64,000 bases of DNA, from assembly GCA_964036155.1 (NCBI GenBank), contig OZ038422.1, forward strand, positions 7,463,201 through 7,527,200, read 5' to 3'. The position numbers and the translations under genes were made by a program. The DNA comes from Diploscapter coronatus (Eukaryota > Nematoda > Chromadorea > Rhabditida > Rhabditidae). Numbering within the stretch: the stretch's first letter is position 1; each line of letters opens with the position of its first letter. Positions 49,271-60,057 of the stretch are shown piece by piece. The notes below the pieces were generated by a model that saw only the letters and a list, made by a program, of their open reading frames with translations, was not told the origin of the DNA and did no database searches.

Positions 49271-49896
49271 ATGGCGGAATCGTCTTCGTGGCAGAACAGG
49301 ATCCAAAACATCAAGTATGACTATGAGGAGATGGTCATGCTCGCGAGGCGTGTTCTACTCGGAATCGGAGCATTCGAGGTATGATCATAGCTGATCACTC
49401 AAAATTGACTTCAATGTTGGCTCCTTCTGTTTTGTGAATGATCTTTTCTTCTATTCCCTAGTTCTCCAAACTAACGATTGTCGTTTCCAGGAACTTCTGC
49501 TATTCTTCGCCTTCGCGAAAATCGGCTTCTTCGAATGGCTGCTTCTGACTTTGATCGCTGCCTTCTCGCTCATCATCAGCTATGTCCGGTACAGCCGAAG
49601 ACTGGACGGTCGCTACGATCTGCGCGTGCTGCTGGGCATTTCGAAGGACGGCAAATCGGTGAAAGTGCCGCAGGATTATGTTGATTTCGCCGGAAGTGAG
49701 CATTGCTATTCGATGAAGTGATATCATATCATAACTCATTTCAGTGCTGTTCTGTCCGTTCGTGGCCGGTGTGATCCTGTTCCTCTTCAACCACCTCGAG
49801 AATGGCCTGTTCGATCTCTCGACCATCGTGCACATGCTGACATCTGGTGCGGGTCTCGGCATGGAGTTCTACGAGGTCTTCATCCTCCATCAGTAA
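49271..49896 (+). CDS. Small membrane protein, 154 aa
   Basis: Three exons (49271-49378, 49491-49695, 49745-49896) give 154 aa. A hydrophilic start (MAESSSWQNRIQNIKYDYEE) is followed by a hydrophobic block of two closely spaced spans (ELLLFFAFAKIGFFEWLLL and LIAAFSLIISYV). A basic loop comes next (RYSRRLDGRYDLRVLLGISK), then a third span (LFCPFVAGVILFLF) and a last amphipathic segment (STIVHMLTSGAGLGMEFYE). There is no cleavable signal. I do not recognise the family; it looks like a conserved small multi-pass protein with GC-biased codons typical of good expression. Poly-A signal AATAAA at 50040. Confidence 0.8.
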
Positions 49897-52313
49897 CCCT
49901 CTGCTTTCTGCAATAGCGCAGTCCAAATGCCAGCTTCCAACTGAACCAATTCGAGCGCGCCTCCCTCCCTTCTCCTCGTCCCACTCACTCGAATCTCACA
50001 TCGGCTTGCAAATTGTCAAGGTGCCCTCTTGAACTACAAAATAAAGCTGGCCTGGCACATCATTTTGATAGTTGCATGTTGCTGTTGTTGAAAAGCCAAA
50101 TCGCAATGTCTCAATGATTGAGAAATGCCTCTTCAAAGTTCTAATTCTAATGATGAAATTTACAAGTTGATCGCGTTGACTTTTTCCATCGTCTGTTTTC
50201 AACGCGAAATATTGATTCCTTTATATTCTTGTCAGGTAAACATTTAACTGCGAAGTTAAGATGAAGTGGCTTATTTCTCGCGAAGAAAAACCACGAGGTT
50301 TTGAAACTAAAGAAGTCGAAATCGAAATTTTGTTCAGAATAACTGCTCATATAAATGCATGATTTGTAAAGTTTGTCGAAGAAAATTGAAGATTTTTTCT
50401 CTCATTTCCCTTTACAAATTTTCGTCTTTTCTTCTTATACTTCGATCATCCAACTTTGGATGGATATTGAAATCATGCCAGGCAATGGTCATAGACATTT
50501 TGATTGATGCTTCAAATACAAATTCCGATTCATGTCGGTTTTGGTAGATACATAAGTTGTGGCTTGCCTCGAGACGACGATACTTGGTCTCTGGGCGAGA
50601 AACCTGCGCGTACAGAAACGGCGTCGAGTAATTTAGCTTCGCAGCCTTTTCTGCTTCGGCTGCTGCAGGCAGCCGGCGAGTCTCTTCTCTTCCTCAATGA
50701 TTTTTCTCTCTTCCATGCGATTCTCGCTCTCCATCCACAGTCAACCATAAGTGAGCCATTTCTCTCCAATGCAAAAAGTAAAGTTTCAGCATTGAACTGC
50801 TTCTGCTTGCGTGTGGTGGTGTGGTTTCATACGAAACTGGCTGTCACTCCGCACTTGACTTGACCATTTTCTACGTCTCTTTAACGTCTTCAATTCATCA
50901 CTTATTTATTCGATTTTTACATACCGTGATTTGTGAGTCTTGTAAGTTTTACTTGATGTTCCCCTGTTTCTCGTGATTTATCATAACCGGTAAAATTAGC
51001 CTATTGATCTAGATGATGTTCAAATTACGTCCTCCAAAATCGTTCTATTTAACCTTTCTATTTTTTCGAATTATATTCGAGGATTCTTCTCATCGTTTTA
51101 TTTGGCAATGAAATGCAGTAAAATTAATTTTTTTAATTGTCGGATAGCGAAGGTTTGGAATAGTATCTTGGGATTTGACCACAATATGGGAATTATTTTA
51201 TGATCTACGCTCTATTTCCATCCTCTTCATATTTGTAATCTTCACCTAGTTTCTGCACAGATGCTCTTTGATTTGTCAGAAATTGAGTGGAGACTACAGG
51301 AAGACTATGAAATTATACCAATCCTCCATTCTCAATTAATTAGCCTATTTTATTGTTTTTTTTTGCAAAATTTTATCCAACCACATTACTGGCCCGAAGA
51401 TTAGATCAGAATTGGAAACTATTATTACTGAATCAAACATGATTATTCATTAAGGTTGTCAGAATAATCTCTTTTCGTTCAACTTTTTTTTTCGAATTAT
51501 TTGATGCAAATACGCCCACTTCCTATTTGAAAATCAGATGAAGAGAGATTTCAGAATATTTATAATTTTATACCTATCTCGAAATCGACGATTTGTCTCA
51601 AATTGAACTTGGACTTGTCATTTTTCATAGTCAAACCTGAAATAGCAAACGAGTTGAGTTTCTAAAATTCCTTCTCGTGAAGATTCATGATCTTTACTTC
51701 ATGTCACTATAGGATAATATGCAACTTTTTCCAGATATTCATTAGCCTTCGATTGACTTCCATAGTGATCATTGTTACTTTCGCTTTCGATTTCTCGAAA
51801 CTCCAGCTCGTTTTCCTTGCCAGTCGTTATTTCGCCTACTTGACATGCAGGAATTTCATCGTCTTGTTCGCACCTCGCACTTCAGCAGCATTCAACTGGT
51901 TCAGACTTCTTACCTAATTCATAGTTCATACCTTCAATCTGCCGAGAATTCGTCTTTCCTTCTTCTTCTTCTTTTTGCGTTTTTTTCCTTACCCCACCCT
52001 TCCTTCCGCCCTTCCTTGTGGCCTCTTCCTCTTCTTACTCTCCTTACTCCGTCGTCCGGTCCTTCAGTCCACTTATGCTAACAAATAACTTTCTATTTCT
52101 CCATAAAATTGGCCTTGCCGATGTCTAATTTCTGTCTTCTTATTATAGTTGTTTGAGTTTTTTTTCGGAATGGAATTTACGAGTTTACGTCGATTAAAAT
52201 TTGATGACAGAAATCATCAGCCCGATGGAGAAAAACTCAAAAATCACATTTATAATTGCAGTTTTGCAATACGGTAGGAAGAGAGGAAAGAAGAGGGAAG
52301 GAGCAGCAGCGGC
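49897..52313. other. Intergenic with a GC-rich coding-like patch
   Basis: 2.4 kb. Most is AT-rich. Bases 50540-50740 are GC-rich and on the minus strand read as charged, coding-like protein in two adjacent frames: MESENRMEERKIIEEEKRL, and one frame over AEAEKAAKLNYSTPFLYAQ. No single in-phase exon set was found. Poly-A signal of the upstream gene at 50040. Confidence 0.4.
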
Positions 52314-54528
52314 ATGCGGCCCTTCTCTCAGTTGCTCACTGATCCGTCTATAGCCCTGGTTCTGTCCGTCACGGCTCTGATATGTGCCTCGGCTCTCACT
52401 CCACTCATCTTCTTCCACAGCATCTACGTCTTCTCCACTGTCGAGCAGGAACATTGTCCAGTAAGCAATCAAAAGTTCTGTTACAAAAAGCAGTGTGAAT
52501 TATTACTTCACGGCAGAAGTCGAACCACTTACGAGATCGACTGGTTTTTTTCCCGACTGAAACCTATTGATATCGCATAGATAGGACTCACCAACCGATT
52601 GATAGCTTTACACCAGAATCGAGTGGAAATACCCGTAATTGATCATTTCCGCTAATTCAATATGTTTTAGCATATAGGCAGAAATGGGCGATTACGGATA
52701 TTTCTACTCAGTTTAGAGCGCAAAATGTCACCGGTTGTGACTTTCACTGTGTCCAGATCTCTATCGGTGCCAGTCGTAAGAAAACGGTTGAATTCGTAAC
52801 TGTTCAAATTCGACCCAGTCTTGTGTAATATAGAATTAGGTCTTACATATCGAAAATGTAGATATTGAACCAAGTAAATGAAACCCACTTTGTCCATTAA
52901 CCACATCATCATTCATTTGAACTCAAATAAACCCACTTAATTCGCTTTTAATATAACTCAATAGATTAACTAAAAAATGATTGGTAATTGATCCGAAAAT
53001 GGAGCTAGTGGATAAAATGCGCGAAGTTGAAGAGAGGATTTAACCAAAAATTGGAATCTATTGATGATATCCTCTAAGTGACGGTGAAATAGTAATTAAA
53101 TTTCTTTTTGGACCCCGAATTTGATTTCTTCAGAATTCAACAAATTGTTTCAGCTACCTAGGTCATTGTTGCTTTCAGTACTTTTACAATTAAGGCTCTT
53201 TTGGTGAACCTGAAATGAGTTGAACAGTTTCATCTTTAGACACTGATTGGCGGAATGTGGAGGCGAGTAGACCTGGCACGACAGCATGCTCATGAGCAAA
53301 TCAGGAGGAAACGACAGCTCGCTAGTGAGATATTGAATTTAACGAATTTCTATCCGAAAAGCAAATCGGTAGGAAATAAATTGTGATCAATTTAGCGTGT
53401 TGCGTGGGCCCGCCAGGCGGCATTGGAAGACCAGGTAAAATTCTACGTTAAATATTCCATCAAATTTAGTATTTTTAAAGGCGAAGATGCGTCGGACGGC
53501 AGGGATGGCGAAAATGGAAGGTAAACGAAGTTCTGATAGGAATGATCGTTGAAAAACTCTTTAGTCCTGGTAGAGCTGGTCGGCCTGCTGAAGGCGATCC
53601 GCGGAGTTGGTGCGAACGGGAATGTCCAATTGGGAAGCCAGGGTTAATCATTTTTTTCCAATTTTCTCTGAAAAAAAGAAATTCCAGAAGACCTGGCGTT
53701 ACAGGCGACAAAGGAGAGCGCGGAAAAAGGGGAAATGCTGGCAAGTTTATGAGAACGGTTTTTCCTTTCAATAATCTCATAATTCAGGCAAAGAGGGCGT
53801 ACCAGCTCCGCCTTCGCCTAGTGGAGGTAGATTTTATGACTATAAAAGATTTTTTAAAAATCCTATTCAGAAATGGGTGAACGAGGCGATGTAGGCTTTG
53901 ATGGCTCTGAAGGGACTCCAGGAGGCAAACACTTGATTTTTGAGATACTTGATTGCCAAAAATGGGATTTCAGAGGCTGGTGAAAATGGAAAAGTCTTTC
54001 AATCTGAAGGTCCACCTGGGTTTGCTCAGATTTTATTTCAGGAATAATAATTTTTTGTCTATTTCAGTCCCGAAGGCATTCAAGGACCAAGAGGGTAAGC
54101 ACGTATCATTTATTGAATATCTGATGCCATAAATAATTTCATTATCATTTTAAAAAAATATTTCCTTAACATAAACTCATTATAGTCCGCCTGGTGCGAA
54201 AGGCGCTGCTGGTAGACGAGGTGAAGATGGCATCATAGGGGAACGAGGTCAGCGAGGTTTTCCTGGGTAAAGATCATTTTTATTCTCATCCTGTTCAATA
54301 TATTTACTCGTAGAAACCCGGGTCAGAAGGGTGACAGAGGCAGCCCGGGCGACACCGGACCTCCAGGGCAGAAAGGTGTGAAAGATTCGACTTTTAGTTG
54401 GGCAAAACTATTCTCAATTTCTCTGTTCAGGCGAAAAATGGCCATGTGAGACATGCCCGCCACCAAGGGTTTCCCCTGGATATTATACTGGGGCAGCATC
54501 TTCGAAGAAGTCCGTCAGGAAGAGCTAG
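52314..54528 (+). CDS. Nematode cuticle collagen, many-exon type
   Basis: Thirteen exons (52314-52460, 53240-53324, 53396-53434, 53481-53520, 53565-53642, 53688-53740, 53788-53826, 53871-53924, 53974-54019, 54068-54094, 54186-54266, 54314-54375, 54431-54528) give 282 aa. An N-terminal hydrophobic segment with SIYVFSTVEQE matches the cuticle-collagen N-domain. GGMWRRVDLARQHAHEQ and RRKRQ form the homology box with a furin-like site. Paired cysteines (CCVGPPGG) precede interrupted Gly-X-Y runs such as GPPGAKGAAGRRGEDGIIG and GDRGSPGDTGPPGQKG. The tail holds WPCETCPPP and ends SVRKS. Such collagens are cut, trimerised and cross-linked in the cuticle. Twelve introns are many for this family, and two use GC donors (53741 and 53925). 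The long first intron may hide a further exon; it contains a foldback repeat. Confidence 0.85.
52585..52735. repeat. Inverted-repeat element in the collagen intron
   Basis: GAGTGGAAATACCCGTAATT (52621) pairs with ATTACGGATATTTCTACTC (52691-52709) with few mismatches. The arms extend inward as GATCATTTCC and GGCAGAAATGGGC around a loop of about 25 nt. Weaker similarity continues outward. It is consistent with a short foldback transposon. Confidence 0.6.
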
Positions 54529-54854
54529 TGCAACTTTTCAGCTACCCAAGTTTTTGTTGAACCCTCACCTAACACTTATCACTCTTATCATGTGCCACAG
54601 GTATATTCATTTCTATTCGAGTAAGTAAGATTTGACACGATTTTGTGTAGGGATAAGTTATAACCAATTCTTCGATGCAGTCGGTTCTAGTAATTCTTTT
54701 GTATCTAATATTCTGCTATCTTATACCTTGAAAAATTCTCTTTGCAATTGAAACTTACGTAATATAGTATCAGTTTGTTCATTTTTATACATGTATGATA
54801 ATAAATTAACGATTTACTCATGATAGTAAGCATATTTTGGCGCGATTTTACAGT
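54529..54854. other. Convergent 3' ends
   Basis: 325 bases between the collagen and acid sphingomyelinase stops. AT-rich; AATAAA-like words occur near 54800. No gene. Confidence 0.5.
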
Positions 54855-57800
54855 TCACAATGGACATGTTTCACTGTCATGTTTCTTCAGTTTGTACTCG
54901 TAGACTTTTCTTCTGATTTCCAACCTCGTTGGCACATATTTCTTCGACTTCTCCTTCGGTTCAACTGAAATAAATTTAAACAAATTGATAATAATGAAGT
55001 TTTGACGGATATTCATTTTGCATAATGGACTTGCAGACATGTTTCGATTTGAAGTGATTACGATCATTAAATGAGAATTTATGGTGATTTGGAAATCTGG
55101 TAATCGAAAAATAGAAGTCTATGGATTTCTATTTTAGATTTTACGGTCATTTTCTAAATGAGTTCACCGAACTTACCTGCAAGATCTGGGCACAACTTCC
55201 CCTTGGAATGATGAAATTCTCTGCATGTGCATAGAAGTTCGTTCTTACAGCCGCCTGTGCAAGGCTCTACTCCGTCGTATTGATTGCGTCTATGGTGGTT
55301 TCTAGAAATGCGCACAATTTTCGCAGGAAAATCAATATTCACGTGTAGTATTTGTTGAACGTTGCGTCGTCGGTTTTCATCCGGTCGATCAGCTTGTTCC
55401 ACTCATCTGGAATAGCTGATGGCAGTCCATATTCCTTGAGCACACTTCCGAAAAGTTGCTGCCATTGTGGATTAGTTGGATTCGCATTGTTCAATGTTAG
55501 ATTGAAAAACCAATCTTCCCAATCTATCACAGACTAAACGACAATGAACATTGGGTAGAAAGTTATCGGATATCTTACGAAACTCGAGCCTGGATAATTG
55601 CCATCGATCGTATAAATTCTATAAGCCGGGAAGCTTGAGCTGTAGGTGGTTAGAGACGGTGCCGAGAAGATTACGCTAAAGTTTTGGTACATATTCAAGA
55701 GTGTATTTGTAAGACTCGAACAGTTATATGCAGTTTAAAAGTCTGAAAAATCATTTGACCATAGAGCTGGATACTCCTATGGGTCCTAATCACAAAACCG
55801 AGAAGATTAGGCCCCGTACCCAAAAGTGAGCGGAGTTATGCTAATTTGAAAAAAATGCTCGTTAGATGGTACAAAGAAAACTTTTTGCTACAAAAGATTT
55901 TCGAAGAGTTATGAATTTTTGAAAATTCTTGTCATTTTCGTGGGTCTGACTTATTCAAACTTCCATACCATGCATACCATAATAGATAATCATGAGATAT
56001 CTTCACAAAAGTTGCTCAGCTTTTCAAGGGCTGTCGATTGATATGTATATTGTGGGGGTTTGTATGAAATTTAAAAACTCGACCCCCTGACCACACCCTC
56101 TTTGGGCGCTTCTATCTCAAACTAAGTACCCTTATTTCTCAATTTCCCCGGCCGATTTCGATGCAGTTTTTCGCGGAGAATAACCCTATGGTGTCCGTTC
56201 ATTTACACAAAGAACATTTTTTGTTCAGAGGAAGCGATTTTCTGCAAAGTTTGGGGGTATTTTACCCCCTACTTTGACTTCGGGGCGACCTATAGTATCC
56301 AGCAAATGGTTGATCCCCCGAAATCTATATATCAGAAGATGGGGAATTATATGGGTTACATGATCCTTTTTAAATTTTTCGAAAATCTTTTATAGTAAAA
56401 AAGTTTTCTTTGTACCATCTAACGAGCATTTTTTCATCGAAACCAAAATTTTCAAATTAGCATAACTCCGCCCACTTTTGAGGACAGGGCCTTGTCTCCT
56501 CGGCTTTGTGATTAGGATCCATAAGAGTATCCACTTCTATGATCAAATCTCGATTTGAAGGACTTTTTTCCTGAAATCCGAGTTCTTTTTGACGACTGTT
56601 CGGGTCTTACAACTACACTTTCTTAACGAGCAAAATTCTGTTGAACCTCGTAGGCGTCGATGTGTGATCCATAGGGTCCGAATAGGTCATATAGTACTGG
56701 GTACTGTGGGTGTGACATGAAAATAAAGAATTTTTCGGCAAAGTTTTGATATTATTTAGAAGTTCTTATTTGAAAGGAAGAGCCTTTGAAAGTGATAATT
56801 GAAGAATTTGTTGTAACAATTTAAATGACGAAATCTCGCCCATTATTTGCTTCTAGGTAATTGAACTTACCCATGAATTGAGCAGTGATTGTGTTTGCGA
56901 ATCTGAAATGAGTTCTGATCATTGATTGAACGTAGTGGAATTTTGAAATTCAGATTCGGAATTGGAAGATATCTTCGGAACTTATGATCGAAATTGAAAT
57001 TCCGTCTCATCTCTGATTATGATCTATTTCCAAAGTCAAACTTACCGGTTGACGACGTTGTAATAGTTAATGTCCCAGCCTTCAAGACTTTCACCATTGC
57101 CACCTTAAAATCATGCATTTTTAGAGAGGAAATTCTACTCGACAATACCGTTGATATGGGCGATGATTTGGACCTGGAATTATTAAAATTTTTTCTTTTT
57201 CTAAAATAAAATATCCCGACTTTATCGCCGGCAGCTTCGGCGTCGAGCAATTGCTCTATCAGCCAACTCATTGTCGAATCCGGATCCGATTGATTTACGT
57301 ACAGCCAGCTGTTTAAATTCTTACGTAGCCAATAGCCTAATGAATGATTTCTCACAAATTGTTACTGTCGCCGTAGACGTTGTTTAGGGCGATCACTCTC
57401 ATTCCCGGATACAATTTATTCACGTAGGAACCGCGACTAAAATAAACGTTCATAGCATTTTCCTATCGTCTGCTCCTACTATATCATCGTGGTATTCTGG
57501 TCATCGGGGATACCGTCTCTCCACGACTTTAGCATCGAGCCATACAGCCAATCCATATGCCATTGTCTTGGAGCGAAATGGGGAGCGATATTGTCTATTG
57601 GCACCCCCTCGTGGTTGCCCATAATTTGCAGGACAGGGACCCCGGGGAAATAGCTAAATTTATCCTTCTTAGGGATATCAAGCTCAGGAGCATGCAAGAA
57701 GTTAGGATAGTATTTTCTCTAAATAGAATTAGAAATTTTCTAATTGAACATCTATAGAAAAGAATATTTACAACAAAAATAGTCAGATTGAATTGCGTAT

Positions 57801-59243
57801 TCAATCAGAGGGATCAGAAACGAATTTTATTATCAATATTTGCCTCCTCAGACTATCCGATATGTTTTTGATGAATGCCATATGAGACACATTGTTGTAA
57901 TTCCACACCTGAAATGGTGATAGAGATGATATTTTTGGAAAGAAAACCCTTACGTCATGAGACATCAAATCTCCAGTAACGATGATGTAATCGAGCTAAA
58001 AATGAATAACAACTTGGCTCTAAATGAAAATCCCTCATACTTTTCCATTTGTAGCCACAATATGATCGAGCATATTTGTGAAGAGATAGTAGGGGGCGTC
58101 GCAATTTCCAACCGAGCCCCAATACCCGGCTGGTCGTTTGATCCCTTTCGTCGTGCCACTGGCAGCATTTTCTGCATTGACTTCCTAATGTAACAAGTTC
58201 ATTTTTATTTTCGAAGTTAATTTCCTCACATTTGGAACGTCCTGCGGTCTGCAGCACTGCGGAGTGTCGCAGTCAGCTTCGAGTCCTGGTGTGTAATACA
58301 TGTCTAAGTGCAAATCTGTCAGATGCAACACGCGAAGAGTTGGTTTCCCTGACTGAAATGAAGAAAGCGATTTCAAGACGGGAAACAGGTTTACCTGCAC
58401 CGGTGTTTTCGGCACAAATGGTGGCGCATTTCCTGGCATAGGAAGCAGCCACGTTGCAACGAGAGGATCGTAAGGATTTCCACAATCTAAAATATTAGTC
58501 GAATTGGGAATTGAGGATCTCAATTCTATTAAGAACGAATCGATCGTGGAATGAAACTGCCATAGAAGTTGTGTATTCGTAAGATACTCGACAAGAATAT
58601 GAACCTAGCCATGATAAATTGAAATGAGTTTTGGAAGTAGCATTCTTATTTTTTTTTAAACATTGTCATAAATTGCATATATTCCACTTCTTGTGCTGAT
58701 TAAAGTTTGGTACATTTTTTAAAGGTTTTTCTTCTTTATCTTTATTAATATTTTCATGCTTTCTGGATAACTAAATAATCGCTGACCGTCGATCAAGAGT
58801 CCGCATATTTGATTTGGAGTGATGATAATCTGATCTAGAATCCATAGAACTTCATCGCGAAAATCGCTTATTATGTAAGTGCACACAAAATTGTCCTCAA
58901 TCTTAAAGGTGTCACAGACAATTACGGCCAGATCTCCACTAAATTGTAAGATTTTGTCGGGTAGATTTAGAAAACTCCACAAACAGGCATTCCTTCGTCG
59001 TTTTATCACCCCAGCTTTCATGGAGAAGATCGACCAAGAAATTGCATTCAGTACATTGCGAACTTTCACTTTTAGATCCTGAAAAGATGCTGTTAAAGTG
59101 TCTATTTTTGATATTACATTTCCCAATAAATAATATCTTAGTAGAAATTCAATGGTCTGGTTTAATGGGTTTGATGAAATGATTACAAACAAATTCTCAC
59201 CTCCGACAAATAAAAGAAGAACAAACAAAAGCGGCAAGTGCAT
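54855..59243 (-). CDS. Acid sphingomyelinase
   Basis: Nineteen exons give 622 aa: 59243-59201, 59078-58985, 58938-58787, 58486-58395, 58352-58230, 58184-58041, 57995-57954, 57908-57844, 57716-57480, 57436-57356, 57308-57221, 57173-57149, 57103-57046, 56902-56871, 56716-56647, 55675-55579, 55533-55343, 55301-55177, 54964-54855. Order: signal peptide (MHLPLLFVLLLFVGG); saposin-B domain (CTECNFLVDLLHESW, FKIEDNFVCTYIISDFRDE, TPNQICGLL); and a metallophosphatase domain with the metal ligands LTDLHLDMYY, VTGDLMSHD, IMGNHEGVP, IIAHI and HTH. The C-terminal part has NVYGDSNNFWLYVNQSDPD and APSLTTYSSSFPAYRIYTID, and the cysteine tail GGCKNELLCTCRE is added. It cleaves sphingomyelin to ceramide in lysosomes or outside the cell, like C. 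elegans ASM-1/2/3. Exon 8 has a GC donor, exon 9 uses acceptor TTTAGAG, and exon 15 (the HTH exon) lacks an AG acceptor. Confidence 0.93.
55700..56619. mobile_element. 920-bp foldback element in the sphingomyelinase intron
   Basis: The left end AGTGTATTTGTAAGACTCGA (55700) mirrors the right end, which finishes TCTTACAACTACACT at 56619. The arms run inward for nearly 200 nt at about 80% identity, including AATGCTCGTTAGATGGTACA near 55855 and its mirror near 56425. The element fills most of the intron between exons 56716-56647 and 55675-55579. No transposase is encoded and no clear target duplication is visible. Confidence 0.8.
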
Positions 59244-60057
59244 TCCGGCCGAATCAGGAAATGTGCTACTGCGAAAGCAGCAGAAGCACATGCAAATGAT
59301 AGATAGGCAGACTGATAGAGCTGATAGACAGACGAAAGAATGAAGAATGACTGATAAGGGGGTCTAAGTAAGAATGGAGGATGCTCTATGGCACAAAATA
59401 CTTGAATAAAATAAATGTAGTCAAGATTTATGGTGTAAAATATCGTGAAGTATCTGAAAAATAACCACATCTGATTCGTCTAAACCAAGTTTGGACAAAA
59501 TTATGAACTAGACTTATGAAGCTATTTGTAAGGTAATACTGTTCATAAGCGAAATTCTTGTATCTGTATTCTAAATCAGTGGTGAAGCTGAATTGATGTT
59601 TAAAATTTCAGAGTTGGAATATATATCGAAAAAATTTTCGGGATCGGAATAATTTCTCAGCATTTTTCTGAACCGTAGTTGGAACCAGAATGGGCAAAAA
59701 TTCGCTGGAATCTGAACCGGGATTCCGTCTTGCCCCTCTTCTAAATATATCCAACCCATTTGATATAAATATTTTCAACAAAGCATCGTCATTTGATCAC
59801 TTATCCCCGATTTTTTCTTCAAAACCAATTCTATGACTCATGACGAATAACTCATAAGTTTACAATTCACGAGAATTCGCTCTACGATGTCACTAGCATT
59901 GTATATTTCTCATAGGCTAGCTTCAAGCTGGCCAAACACGATGGGGGATCTGCGCGCTCATACTAAAATCCGCAAACAGCTTCCGCAGTATAAAGCAGCA
60001 CTACAGCTCATCTCCCGTTTTTATTGATTTTCTCCATTTTATGCTGTGTAATTTATT
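59244..60057. promoter_or_regulatory. Divergent promoter region
   Basis: About 800 bases between the sphingomyelinase (-) and SXP/RAL-2 (+) starts. AT-rich; the core promoter of the plus gene is at its right end. Confidence 0.45.
59989..59994 (+). promoter_or_regulatory. TATA box of the SXP/RAL-2 gene
   Basis: TATAAA in GCAGTATAAAGCAGC, 69 nt upstream of the ATG at 60058. Transcription would start near 60020, giving a short leader. It fits a strongly expressed secreted-protein gene. Confidence 0.55.

Noticed and set aside
57308..57380. A 29-nt ultrashort intron in the sphingomyelinase gene
   Set aside because: A canonical 47-nt intron (57355-57309) gives GDSNNFWLYVNQ, which fits the family exactly; the 29-nt choice inserts extra residues.
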